DNA of 64,000 bases. It comes from Chitinophaga eiseniae. GTDB taxonomy: Bacteria > Bacteroidota > Bacteroidia > Chitinophagales > Chitinophagaceae. The stretch lies in the NCBI RefSeq assembly GCF_012641265.1, contig NZ_JABAHZ010000003.1:1-64000 (forward strand), in the 5' to 3' direction. Shown piece by piece: positions 19,644 to 28,060 of this stretch. Under the pieces are notes generated by a model that saw only the letters and a list, made by a program, of their open reading frames with translations, did no database searches and had not been told where the DNA came from. Position 1 is the first letter of the stretch; each line of letters starts with the position of its first letter. The position numbers and the translations under genes were made by a program.

Positions 19644-21173
19644 ATGAAATACGCATATATCGCCTTCACCGCACTATTATTAGGAACGAGTTCCTGTAAA
19701 AAACTGGTGGAACCCAAAGTATATAGTTCTCTGACCGATGCCAACGCCTTCCTGACGCTAAGTGATGCCAAGGCAGCCGTGAACGGTGTTTACTCCCGGC
19801 TGAAGCAGCCCAGCGGCCGCTCCGATGCCTGGATGTATTACGCCGGCTTCCAGGTAACCATCTCCGACCTGACCACCGATGTAGGACACGCCAGCTCCGG
19901 CGGCGACGTAGGACTGATGTCGGATTGCCTTTGGGCACCCGCCAACACTTACCTTGCTTTTGCCTGGCAGCACCAGTATAAACTGGTGACGGATGCCAAC
20001 ACCTCCCTGTATTATATTCCGAAGATGACCAGCATCACGGATGCACAGAAAAATCAATTTACGGCAGAACTGAGATTCCTGCGGGCATTAGGTTATGTGG
20101 ACCTGACCGATGCCTTTGGCCCGGTGATCCTCGTAACAGAAGAAACCGTAGCACAGAACCTGAAAAATCCAACTTATGATGCTCCCACGCCCACTACACC
20201 GGTAGCAGACATCAATAAGCTGATCATCAGCGACCTGGAATATGCTGCGCAAACCCTGCCTGTCAACTACCTGAACAGCGACATTTATACTACCAATGAT
20301 GTGGGCCGTGCTACCAAAGGCGCCGCCATGTCGTTGCTGTGCAAACTGTATATGCGCGAACACGAATGGCAGAAAGCCCTCGATCTTACCACCGAAATCA
20401 TGAAGCTGGGCTATGACCTGTATCCTTCCTACGCCGGTTTGTTTGCAGAAAAAAACAAATGGTGCCAGGAAAGTATTTTCAGCGCACTGGCCGACCCGCT
20501 GAACGACGCCGTAGAAATCATGAACCACTTTGGTCCTATCAACAACCCGGTAGTAACCGACAGATGGCAGTACTTTGCCCTCACCTGGTACTTCTGGAAT
20601 ACTTTTGCCGCCAACGATGACCGTAAACAAATGTTCTATTACGATTACGTTGGTACCGACGGACTCCATTACATGCAGGCGCCTGCCGGGCAAACCAATC
20701 CGCCTGCCGGCTTCTACTACATGCCGGATGTGGCTACCATGAAATTTGCCGATCCTAAAGGTTCTACCACCTACTACGATGGTCACGTATTCCCGATTCT
20801 CCGTTATGCCGATATCCTGCTTTGCCGCGCCGAAGCGCTCAATGAGTTGAGTGGTCCTACCGATGAAGCCATTGGCCTCATTAACCGGGTAAAAAGCCGC
20901 TCCCATGCTACCGGCCTGGGTAGCGCCGCTTTGTTCAACAAACAATCGCTCCGCGATGCCATCCTGCAGGAACGTGGCTGGGAATTTTTCTTCGAATGCA
21001 AACGCAGACAAGATCTCATCCGCATGGGCAAATATGAAAGTGTAGTAAATACCTACCTGACTGCCGTAGGAAAAACAGGTTCCATTACCCTGCCGAGAGA
21101 TAAATACTTCCCTTATCCACAGGCACAGGTAGACTTAAATAAAAGTTTAAATAATAGCGACCGCCGTCACTAA
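19644..21173 (+). CDS. SusD/RagB-family lipoprotein
   Basis: SusC-partner surface lipoprotein of 509 residues with lipobox TSSC (about Cys17). The N-terminal SusD-like region has the LTDANAFLTLSDAKAAVNGV helix and DVGRATKGAAMSLLCKLYM; the C-terminal region has LRYADILLCRAEALNEL, LINRVKSRS and ILQERGWEFFFECKRRQDLI, ending PRDKYFPYPQAQVDLN. It begins 20 bp after SusC and ends 23 bp before the arylsulfotransferase-like gene, which indicates one transcript. Confidence 0.93.
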   Translation: MKYAYIAFTALLLGTSSCKKLVEPKVYSSLTDANAFLTLSDAKAAVNGVYSRLKQPSGRSDAWMYYAGFQVTISDLTTDVGHASSGGDVGLMSDCLWAPANTYLAFAWQHQYKLVTDANTSLYYIPKMTSITDAQKNQFTAELRFLRALGYVDLTDAFGPVILVTEETVAQNLKNPTYDAPTPTTPVADINKLIISDLEYAAQTLPVNYLNSDIYTTNDVGRATKGAAMSLLCKLYMREHEWQKALDLTTEIMKLGYDLYPSYAGLFAEKNKWCQESIFSALADPLNDAVEIMNHFGPINNPVVTDRWQYFALTWYFWNTFAANDDRKQMFYYDYVGTDGLHYMQAPAGQTNPPAGFYYMPDVATMKFADPKGSTTYYDGHVFPILRYADILLCRAEALNELSGPTDEAIGLINRVKSRSHATGLGSAALFNKQSLRDAILQERGWEFFFECKRRQDLIRMGKYESVVNTYLTAVGKTGSITLPRDKYFPYPQAQVDLNKSLNNSDRRH

Positions 21174-21195
21174 CTTTAATGCTTCAACATTAGAC

Positions 21196-22638
21196 ATGAT
21201 GATGAGATGGAATATAATACAACGCATGCTGCCATTGGTATCAATGGCAGCAGCGTTTTTATGGTGCCTGCCTGGTTGTAGCAGTGGCGGTAATGATATC
21301 ACCGAGATCCACCTCGATCCCCGGGGACAAAATGCCCTGAAGGTAAAAGTGACGGTGCAATGTACCGACACGGTAGATGCCACCGTGGAGTATTGGCCCA
21401 AAGGAAAGGAGCAACAGCGCAGCACAGCGCCATTGTCGATCCACCAGCTTCGACATACCATTGTACTCACCAATCTCCAACCGGTACAAGCATATGAATA
21501 CCGTATTCTGACCGGCCATGGTAAAGCACTTTATCCCAGCAAGGTATATTCCTTTACCACCAACGATTTCCCGGTATGGATGAAAGATATGTTCAGCGTT
21601 ATTTGTCCCGATAGTTCGGTACTGCCGGCTGCCTTCCGGAAAGGATATGTGATGGTATCCCGCCGTGAAGACCCGGGTGTGCTGTTCCTGCTGAATGCCA
21701 GAGGAGCGATCGTATGGTATCACCAGGTAAGCGGCACCGGCTTTAAGGTAGCCCGTTTCACCGATCAGCATACCTTCCTGGCCCTGCTGGGCGGCCCTGG
21801 TTATGAAACCAGCTATGGCGACCAGCTGCTGGAAGTATCGCTCGCCGGCGACACGCTGCTGAACCTGAAAAAAGGGCAAGGCGACTTTAAACAAACCATC
21901 CACCACGAAATACTATTAAATCCAAAAAATCAACTGGTGACCCTCTGCGTGGAAGAAAGAATTGTAGACCTGCGCAGCAGAGGAGGACTGGAAAAAGACA
22001 CCGTGAAAGGCGACGGCATCCTGGTGCTGGACCGGCAGGGCAAACAGGTATGGAAATGGACGGTATTTGACGCACTGAATCCTTTGGACGATAAAAATAT
22101 CTCCAAAGAAAAAAAAGATTGGATGCACGCCAACTGCATTGCATTTGACACAGACGGTAACTACCTGGTTTCTTTCTATAACAATGGGCAGATCTGGAAA
22201 ATAGATGCCCGCACCGGCAAACGCCTCTGGACATTCGGCAAAAACGGTGACTTCCCACTGCCCGATTCCGCACTGTTTGATCAGGCCCACGCCATTCACA
22301 TCAACAAACAGGGCGACCTGATGTTTTTTGACAATGGCGTCAGCAAAAAAATATCCCGTACACTGGCATTTAAACTGGATGAAGACAAACGACAGGCGCA
22401 GCTGACGCTCGATACAAAATTGCCGCCGGAAAACTACAACGAGCGAATGGGCAGCAGCTACCTGGTTAACGACAGCACGCTGTTACAATGCGCTACCAAG
22501 CGCAATACCGTGATACTGACCGATAAGAGTGGCCGGTTTTTATGGCTGTTGAGAAAGGGCATGTCGTCGTACCGGGCCTCCTTTATCCCGGCAGAAGATG
22601 TGGCGCCGTTTGTAGCACAGCCAGGATACCCGCATTAA
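21196..22638 (+). CDS. Arylsulfotransferase (ASST)-family beta-propeller lipoprotein
   Basis: Lipoprotein of 480 residues with lipobox LPGC (Cys28). A fibronectin-like N-terminal domain (about 35-122, VQCTDTVDATVEYWPKG, LTNLQPVQAYEYRI) precedes a six-bladed ASST propeller: VWYHQVSGTGFKVARFTD, IHHEILLNPKN (H236/H237), DWMHANCIAFD (H311), FDQAHAIHINKQGDLMFFDN (H365/H368). Bacterial ASST enzymes transfer sulfate between phenolic esters through a catalytic His. The expected active-site Arg region reads SFYNNGQIWKID and I do not see the Arg, so activity may differ. It sits inside a SusCD operon and directly before a TsdA-like cytochrome, an unusual pairing. Confidence 0.78.
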   Translation: MMMRWNIIQRMLPLVSMAAAFLWCLPGCSSGGNDITEIHLDPRGQNALKVKVTVQCTDTVDATVEYWPKGKEQQRSTAPLSIHQLRHTIVLTNLQPVQAYEYRILTGHGKALYPSKVYSFTTNDFPVWMKDMFSVICPDSSVLPAAFRKGYVMVSRREDPGVLFLLNARGAIVWYHQVSGTGFKVARFTDQHTFLALLGGPGYETSYGDQLLEVSLAGDTLLNLKKGQGDFKQTIHHEILLNPKNQLVTLCVEERIVDLRSRGGLEKDTVKGDGILVLDRQGKQVWKWTVFDALNPLDDKNISKEKKDWMHANCIAFDTDGNYLVSFYNNGQIWKIDARTGKRLWTFGKNGDFPLPDSALFDQAHAIHINKQGDLMFFDNGVSKKISRTLAFKLDEDKRQAQLTLDTKLPPENYNERMGSSYLVNDSTLLQCATKRNTVILTDKSGRFLWLLRKGMSSYRASFIPAEDVAPFVAQPGYPH

Positions 22639-22660
22639 CATCTACCTAAAAAGACAACAC

Positions 22661-23653
22661 ATGAGAAACTTAATAGTGATGAGTTTGATAGCCGTGGGCG
22701 GATATGCTATGATAGCTTCCTGTGGCTCATCTGCAGAGAGTAAAAAAGCAGTACCGGCGATCGCCGACGCGGAAAAATATTACAGCGCTGATACCAGCCT
22801 GATTCCTCATGATCAGTTTGGAGATGCCGTGCGTTACGGCCGGGAGCTGATGGTGAATACCGCGCAATATATTGGGCCGGATGGAAGCGCCGGGAAATTT
22901 GCCGGCAATAAACTCAACTGTACCAACTGCCACCAGGATGCGGGCACCAAGGCGTTTTCCTTTAACCTGATGGCTTCGCATGAAAACTACCCACAATACA
23001 GGGGCAGGGAAGGTAAAGTGTTAACGCTGGCGGAGCGGGTCAACAACTGCCTCACCCGCCCGCACAATGGCAAGCCATTGCCGCTGGACAGCAAAGAAAT
23101 GGTGGCATTCCTGGCTTACCTCAAATGGATCAACAGCTTTGTGCCCAAGGGTACGCATTTTAAAGGAGCTAAAAATTTGGCGGTGAGCTTTCCCACCACC
23201 GCCGCCAGTCCGGAACACGGGCAGGTACTATACCAGGCCAACTGTTCCCGCTGTCATGGCCCCAATGGAGAAGGGCAATGGAATGCAGATAAGAGCACGT
23301 ATGTATACCCGCCGCTCTGGGGCAACAATTCCTATCAGCCTGGTTCCAGTATGCATCGGGTGATCAAGCAGGCGGAATGGCTGAAAAACAACATGCCTTT
23401 CGATAAAGCTATGCCGGGCAAGCCGTTCCTCTCCGATGCCGATGCGCTGGACATTGCCGCCTTCGTGAACAACGATGCTATTCATCCGCGGCCTAACCCG
23501 AAGAGCTTCGACTATCCGCATATCGCTGAAAAAGCTATCGACTACGACCATGGCCCTTTTGCAGACACGTTTTCTATTGCCCAACATAAGTTCGGGCCTT
23601 ACACGCCGATTATCGACTATTGGAAATCGAAAGGGATAAAACCTATTTACTGA
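22661..23653 (+). CDS. Dihaem cytochrome c, TsdA (thiosulfate dehydrogenase)-like
   Basis: Lipoprotein of 330 residues (Cys21) with two c-type haem sites: CTNCH at 87-91 and CSRCH at 195-199. The N-terminal domain has the TsdA pattern: YGRELMVNTAQYIGPDGS, YPQYRGREGKVLTLAERVNNC and NGKPLP. Cys130 in the VNNC motif sits 39 residues after His91, where the unusual Cys haem ligand of TsdA is found. The C-terminal domain is an ordinary class I cytochrome (HGQVLYQANCSRCHGPNGEG) with Met candidates near NNMPFDKAMPGKPF. Thiosulfate/tetrathionate chemistry is plausible; other two-electron thiol or sulfur reactions are possible. Last gene of the operon. Confidence 0.82.
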   Translation: MRNLIVMSLIAVGGYAMIASCGSSAESKKAVPAIADAEKYYSADTSLIPHDQFGDAVRYGRELMVNTAQYIGPDGSAGKFAGNKLNCTNCHQDAGTKAFSFNLMASHENYPQYRGREGKVLTLAERVNNCLTRPHNGKPLPLDSKEMVAFLAYLKWINSFVPKGTHFKGAKNLAVSFPTTAASPEHGQVLYQANCSRCHGPNGEGQWNADKSTYVYPPLWGNNSYQPGSSMHRVIKQAEWLKNNMPFDKAMPGKPFLSDADALDIAAFVNNDAIHPRPNPKSFDYPHIAEKAIDYDHGPFADTFSIAQHKFGPYTPIIDYWKSKGIKPIY

Positions 23654-23670
23654 TAGTTTTATTTTTTAGG

Positions 23671-23724
23671 GAGAGATGGGAGAAGAGCGGCGCTGCTGAT
23701 AGCACCGTTCTTCTCCCATCTCTC
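23671..23724 (+). terminator. Strong hairpin terminator after the cytochrome gene
   Basis: A 20-bp stem (23671-23690 with 23705-23724) with a single mismatch and a 14-nt loop follows the cytochrome stop by 18 bases. A short T-containing tail follows. It closes the 14.3-23.7 kb operon. Confidence 0.85.
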
Positions 23725-23842
23725 TTTATAATACTGAAGTTGTTTATAACGAAATAGATAAACTCGATCAGCCCCGGGTGATTATTGTCCTACTTTTGTA
23801 GATATAGCACAATAAAAGGCTTCAATAGAAAAAATAGTCACC

Positions 23843-24487
23843 ATGCCAGTCAGTAAGAACGCAAACGGATATAGCCGTCACCAGGAAGTAGTAAATGGGC
23901 TCATACATGGGCTGGGCATCATTTTCGGGGTAAGCGCACTACCTATGCTCGCCGGGATAGCCGCTACACATGGCAACACGCCCGGTATTGTGGGCGCCTG
24001 TATTTATACCTTCTGTTTTATTTTATTATTTACCAATTCCACCATCTATCATTTGTCGCAGGAAACGGCCATTAAAAAGCTGTTCCTCGTATTCGACCAT
24101 ATCAGCATTTATTTTTTGATTGCCGGCACGTATACCCCGTTTCTACTGGTGTATATGAACAACTCCTTTGGTATTACCCTCCTGTCGGTACTCTGGAGCC
24201 TTACGCTGATAGGCGTGTTCTTTAAAATATGGTTTACGGGGAAATACGATATTGTATCTACCATTATTTACCTCGCCATGGGCTGGATTATGGTAGCCGG
24301 CGGGCGACGCTTTTTCGACACCCTGCCCCTGCCGGTGATGATCATGCTGGCCATTGGTGGCGGGTTATACACGATAGGGGTTATTTTTTATATCTGGGAT
24401 AAATACAAATATACCCATGCCATCTGGCACCTGCTGGTATTGGTGGCGGCTATCTGTCACTACGTAGCGGTGTTGATGACCATGTAG
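23843..24487 (+). CDS. Haemolysin III/PAQR (YqfA/TrhA)-family membrane protein
   Basis: Seven-helix integral membrane protein of 214 residues. Family motifs are visible: HQEVVNGLIHGLGIIFG at the N-terminus, STIYHLSQ in helix 2, FDHISIYFLIAGTYTPF in helix 3, and HAIWHLLVLVAAICHYVAV at the C-terminus. The conserved Ser, Asp and three His residues fit a metal-dependent hydrolase site in the PAQR/CREST superfamily. Bacterial members affect membrane lipid balance; haemolysis is only a historical label. It is a single gene between two terminators. Confidence 0.9.
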   Translation: MPVSKNANGYSRHQEVVNGLIHGLGIIFGVSALPMLAGIAATHGNTPGIVGACIYTFCFILLFTNSTIYHLSQETAIKKLFLVFDHISIYFLIAGTYTPFLLVYMNNSFGITLLSVLWSLTLIGVFFKIWFTGKYDIVSTIIYLAMGWIMVAGGRRFFDTLPLPVMIMLAIGGGLYTIGVIFYIWDKYKYTHAIWHLLVLVAAICHYVAVLMTM

Positions 24488-24496
24488 TTGGTCGCG

Positions 24497-24530
24497 GAAT
24501 TATCAGCCACTCATTCCCGGCTGATAATTC
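24497..24530. terminator. Bidirectional hairpin between convergent genes
   Basis: A perfect 12-bp stem (24497-24508 with 24519-24530) with a 10-nt loop starts 9 bases past the HlyIII stop and overlaps the last codons of the convergent AraC gene. It can serve both directions. Confidence 0.65.
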
Positions 24531-25387
24531 CTCTCTGCCCACATCTTTTTCCGGTATTCCGTAGGGTTGATCCCGTTATACTTCTTAAAGGTTTTGTTCA
24601 GGTGGCTTTCATCAGTAAAGCCCAATTCTTCCACAATTTCACTCATCCGCATATCGCTGTATTGCAACCGGGTTTCCACCAGCTTCAGCTTATAATTCGT
24701 GATATACCGCTGTATGGTATTGCCGGTGAGTTTTTTAATATATTCCCCGATATAGTTTTGGGAGATATTAAATTTCGCCGCCAGTTTCTCTGCCTTTAAC
24801 AGCTCCGGATAGTAGATGTTCTGGTGTATATAACTGATAATTTCGTTAGACACCTCGCTATTCCCCGCCGCCGGCTCCGGCCGCATCAGGGATACGTTGC
24901 GCGCTACTATAGTGATAATGGTGTTCACCAGCTGCTGCACCACTTCATTGCGCATGGACTGCTCCCTGGAATATTCCAGTATGAGGGCATTCATCAGCGC
25001 TCTTACCACAGGTTTATCATCTTTATTTTGCAGGATACAACCCGGGAAATGGTGATTATTATGGAAAATATACTCCAGTTTCCGGGCCCAGTCGCCCAGG
25101 TTACTATGGGGATTACCGGCACGTTGCGCCTCCAGGTAGATCCCGTTAAACCGGATGAATACAAAAGCCGTCCGCGTACTCACCCTGGTATGCACGGTGT
25201 TCTGCGGCATCATCAGGAAAAAATTTTCTTCTGCATAGTCATATATATGCTGATTGTTGTGTAAAGTGCCTGTACCCTTTAAAATATATACCAGCTCAAA
25301 GAAATTATTCCGGTGTTGTCCCATCGGGCATACCTCCTCCTCCGCATATATGATGTCGAACGGTTTATAAAGATTTATTACCTGCAT
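24503..25387 (-). CDS. AraC-family transcriptional regulator
   Basis: Regulator of 294 residues. The N-terminal cupin-like sensor (about 1-150) has QHRNNFFELVYILKGTGTL and RVSTRTAFVFIRFNG. The C-terminal double helix-turn-helix (about 195-285) has LAAKFNISQNYIGEYIKKL and MSEIVEELGFTDESHLNKTF followed by INPTEYRKK. It is divergent from an NADPH:quinone-type oxidoreductase with 100 bp between the starts, so it may control that gene. The effector is unknown. Confidence 0.9.
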   Translation of the reverse strand: MQVINLYKPFDIIYAEEEVCPMGQHRNNFFELVYILKGTGTLHNNQHIYDYAEENFFLMMPQNTVHTRVSTRTAFVFIRFNGIYLEAQRAGNPHSNLGDWARKLEYIFHNNHHFPGCILQNKDDKPVVRALMNALILEYSREQSMRNEVVQQLVNTIITIVARNVSLMRPEPAAGNSEVSNEIISYIHQNIYYPELLKAEKLAAKFNISQNYIGEYIKKLTGNTIQRYITNYKLKLVETRLQYSDMRMSEIVEELGFTDESHLNKTFKKYNGINPTEYRKKMWAERNYQPGMSG

Positions 25388-25487
25388 AACCTGAATTTGT
25401 ACAAAATGAACCCCAATTGATACAAGGGGGGAACTACAAATTTATTGGAATTTTGACTCATCAAATCACAAAAAACAAACTACTTAT

Positions 25488-26441
25488 ATGAAAGCAATCG
25501 TATTACAACAGACTGGCGGCGTAGAAAACCTGGTCACCAAAGAGGTTCCCACCCCAGCTATCAAAGACAACGAAGTATTGATCAGCAACAAAGCCATCAG
25601 CATCAACCCGGTAGACAACTACGTAAGAGCCGTAGACGAAGCGTTAAAGGCCTTTGTTCGCCCTGCCGCCGGCGAAGACATCATCCTCGGCTGGGACATC
25701 GCAGGAGAAGTAGTAGCCACCGGCAAAGCCGTTACCCACCTCAAAACCGGCGACACCGTATTTGGCATGGTTAATTTCCCCGGCCATGGTAAAGCCTACG
25801 CCGAATACGTAGCTGCCCCTGAAGACCAGCTGGCCCTGAAACCAGCCGCCACTTCCTTTGAAGAAGCTGCCGCCGCCACCCTGGCTGCCCTCACCGCCTG
25901 GCAAGCCCTGGTAACCTACGGCCACATAAAGAAAGGCCACCGGGTACTGATCCATAGCGCTGCCGGCGGCGTAGGCCACTATGCCATCCAGATCGCCAAA
26001 CATTTCGGCGCCTACGTGATCGCCTCCGCATCACCCGCCAAAAAAGCTACCGTACTGGAACTGGGCGCCGATGAACATATTGACTACACCCAGCAACCGT
26101 TCGAAACCGTAGTGAAAGACGTAGACCTGGTACTCGATACACAAGCCGTTCCCGGCCACCTCGAACGTTCCCTCTCTGTGCTGAAAGATGGAGGTCGCCT
26201 GATTTCCATACTCGGCAACATCGATGAAGCCCTGCAGCAAAAAGCCGCCGCGAGGAATGTATACACACATCGCTTACTAGTGCACTCCAACGGGGAGGAT
26301 ATGAAGTCTATTGCGGCGTTGATGGAGCAGGGAGTATTGCGGTCCATTGTAGCTCAGACATTTGGATTTGAAGAGATGGGTAAGGCGCATACGCAGGTAG
26401 CAACGGGGAAAACGCAGGGGAAATTGGTGGTGAGGGTGTAA
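25488..26441 (+). CDS. NADP-dependent zinc-less MDR oxidoreductase (quinone reductase-like)
   Basis: Medium-chain dehydrogenase/reductase of 317 residues. A GroES-like N-terminal domain (ISINPVDNYVRAVDEALK, ILGWDIAGEVVATGKAV) precedes a Rossmann domain with HSAAGGVGHYAIQIAKHFGA, matching the AAGGVG nucleotide-binding motif of quinone oxidoreductases. No Cys/His set for catalytic or structural zinc is visible. A likely role is reduction of quinones or enones in stress or detoxification. The gene faces a divergent AraC regulator. Confidence 0.88.
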   Translation: MKAIVLQQTGGVENLVTKEVPTPAIKDNEVLISNKAISINPVDNYVRAVDEALKAFVRPAAGEDIILGWDIAGEVVATGKAVTHLKTGDTVFGMVNFPGHGKAYAEYVAAPEDQLALKPAATSFEEAAAATLAALTAWQALVTYGHIKKGHRVLIHSAAGGVGHYAIQIAKHFGAYVIASASPAKKATVLELGADEHIDYTQQPFETVVKDVDLVLDTQAVPGHLERSLSVLKDGGRLISILGNIDEALQQKAAARNVYTHRLLVHSNGEDMKSIAALMEQGVLRSIVAQTFGFEEMGKAHTQVATGKTQGKLVVRV

Positions 26442-26472
26442 ACCTACATTATCCCGGATAAAGTTTTAACGA

Positions 26473-26501
26473 CATATCCGCAAGTAATGCTTGCGGATAT
26501 G
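26473..26501. terminator. Hairpin between convergent genes
   Basis: A perfect 12-bp stem (26473-26484 with 26490-26501) with a 5-nt loop, followed by TATTTTTG on the plus strand, lies between the oxidoreductase stop and the stop of the leftward small gene. It probably terminates from both sides. Confidence 0.7.
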
Positions 26502-26822
26502 CTATTTTTGTATTGGTCTGTTAAAAATGGGCCAATCCTTCACATACTGGATATCTATAGAATCTCCTATTTGAAGCTGCGGGTCTTGTGAGTCATTATC
26601 AAATGCTTTGCCATTAATATAAAAACGGTAGGAATAAGACCAGGTATGACTTACGGGACTGTTACCCCAGTAATTCCTATCATCAATAATTACCGCCCTA
26701 GCTCGCCGCGGATCATGTTTTAATAAATATTTTGCCAGTTGCACTTTGCCTATCTTATAAAAGATGTAACCAAACATTACTAAAAGTGTAATAATTGTCG
26801 TAATACTCTTTAGCTTACTCAT
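26502..26822 (-). CDS. Small single-span membrane protein (immunity-like array, DUF3592-like)
   Basis: A 106-residue protein starting at MSKLKSITT; the frame is open further upstream to 26924, but that part overlaps the next gene. One N-terminal membrane helix (about 5-25) precedes a small beta-rich domain: RAVIIDDRNYWG, YSYRFYINGKAF and GDSIDIQYVKDWP. The same plan and the GDSI-x-x-x-Y block occur in the gene at 27699-28034, so the two are paralogues. It is the last member of a leftward string of small genes behind the Rhs protein. The function is unknown; a toxin-immunity role is an inference from position. Confidence 0.6.
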   Translation of the reverse strand: MSKLKSITTIITLLVMFGYIFYKIGKVQLAKYLLKHDPRRARAVIIDDRNYWGNSPVSHTWSYSYRFYINGKAFDNDSQDPQLQIGDSIDIQYVKDWPIFNRPIQK

Positions 26823-26839
26823 GCACTTTGCTTCTTTTA

Positions 26840-27217
26840 CTATGAGCGTATTTCCGTTACCTCTACTCCTTCGGCAAGTATCTTTATTTCGCCACCAGTT
26901 GAAGATGTCTTCAGTATATAGCAATTCAACTTAACGTGATCAAACAACCCCTTCCATCCCCGGTAAAACGATAATAGATCCGGATCATCAGCTGGTGCAG
27001 TGTAAGCCGTATCGATGGATTCATTGGCAATAATTCCGAAATTCATGGTGGCTTTAAACAGGTATGCTTTTTTGAAAATAAGTCTTGACTTAGGCTGTTC
27101 TTCGTACCAGTCAATCACCATCTCCACGCTGTCATTGTAACCTGGATTACTCCGATCGATAAAGATGCTTTCGAGAATGGAGTCGTGCCAATAACAGTCA
27201 TCAAAATCAAAATTCAT
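26840..27217 (-). CDS. Unrecognised 125-residue cytoplasmic protein in the Rhs-linked array
   Basis: I do not recognise the family with certainty. The protein begins MNFDFDDCYWHDSILESI and has acidic and aromatic patches (VIDWYEEQPKSRLIFKKA, LSFYRGWKGLFDHVKLNC), with no signal peptide or membrane helix. The start is 60 bp below the gene at 27278, and the stop is 17 bp above the next small gene. The compact acidic character and the position downstream of an Rhs gene resemble immunity or accessory proteins of polymorphic toxin loci, but nothing in the sequence proves this. Confidence 0.55.
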   Translation of the reverse strand: MNFDFDDCYWHDSILESIFIDRSNPGYNDSVEMVIDWYEEQPKSRLIFKKAYLFKATMNFGIIANESIDTAYTAPADDPDLLSFYRGWKGLFDHVKLNCYILKTSSTGGEIKILAEGVEVTEIRS

Positions 27218-27277
27218 AAGTCAATTATTTATAATCAAGGTAATATTTCAGGTCTTTTTAGCAATAGGACAAAAGCC

Positions 27278-27649
27278 CTATTCTTTCTTCTCCCCGAATG
27301 CTACGAGGAGATATTTTGAATTCAATATTAAAAAAAATGAAAATAAAAGTAATGCCAATGGCTGAAAAACAGGAAACTTCAAGGGCCCTATAGAAAATTG
27401 CCAGATGGTGATGTTTACGGTAAATGCAGCCAAATTAATTACAGCGAGTAACAATGTGATGCCGGTCAATAAAACGCCCATTCTGAAGCTAAAGAAATAT
27501 AACACTGCATTTATTAGCACTAAGCCTCCACCAATAAAATGCCTGACTTTTCCAGCATGCGCTACAGCCAAAATATCTATCCATGTTACAGTTGTAAATA
27601 TAAGCAGTATAAGAAAAGGGATCAAATTCAATAACCTCTTATAATTCAT
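27278..27649 (-). CDS. Small polytopic membrane protein in the Rhs-linked array
   Basis: About 123 residues from MNYKRLLNLIPF; an ATG five codons upstream (27664) is also possible. Four hydrophobic helices cover nearly the whole chain (LIPFLILLIFTTVTW, HFIGGGLVLINAVLYFF, LLTGITLLLAVINLAAF, PLALLLFSFFLILNSKY), ending with a short charged tail. No family motif is visible. It is AT-rich like its neighbours and lies 49 bp below the gene at 27699. A membrane-bound immunity protein is possible but unproven. Confidence 0.55.
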   Translation of the reverse strand: MNYKRLLNLIPFLILLIFTTVTWIDILAVAHAGKVRHFIGGGLVLINAVLYFFSFRMGVLLTGITLLLAVINLAAFTVNITIWQFSIGPLKFPVFQPLALLLFSFFLILNSKYLLVAFGEKKE

Positions 27650-27698
27650 TCGTATAATTTTCAAGCTTTAGGAGCCTATTATGGCAATAATACAACTC

Positions 27699-28034
27699 TT
27701 AATATCCATTATCTAACTCTGTCACTACCATTTCGGGCCTGTCTAAGGCATACCGAAAGTTGATTGAATCTCCTTCTCTCAAATTATGCGGGTTACTATT
27801 CCACCCTCCAGCATACTTATATTCCTTACCCCTAATCTGATATCTTACCTCAATACTATGCCCCTTGTAAGACCGCAGCTGTACAATAATTCCTTTAGAA
27901 TAGTCGTAGCGCTTATTTATCAACTCCAGTTTAGCAGATTTTGACTTATTTGCGGACTTGGAAATAAAATACAGCGCACCAGTAACGACGCCTATGATTA
28001 CAATAAATATCAAGACTATCTTTAGTCGATTCAT
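27699..28034 (-). CDS. Small membrane-anchored protein, paralogue of the 26.5 kb gene
   Basis: A 111-residue protein with one N-terminal membrane helix (about 5-24, VLIFIVIIGVVTGALYFI) and a beta-rich domain: LELINKRYDYSKGI, VRYQIRGKEYKYAGG and REGDSINFRYALDRPEMV. The last block matches GDSIDIQYVKDWP of the gene at 26502-26822, which supports descent from one ancestor. The start lies 26 bp below the stop of the gene at 28061, so they are probably cotranscribed. Function unknown. Confidence 0.58.
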   Translation of the reverse strand: MNRLKIVLIFIVIIGVVTGALYFISKSANKSKSAKLELINKRYDYSKGIIVQLRSYKGHSIEVRYQIRGKEYKYAGGWNSNPHNLREGDSINFRYALDRPEMVVTELDNGY

Positions 28035-28060
28035 TTGCTACCATTTTTCGGCAAAATTGC

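Noticed and set aside
20088..21011. 307-codon open frame antisense to SusD
   Set aside because: It is the mirror of a SusD gene with clear motifs; no start context or domain supports it.
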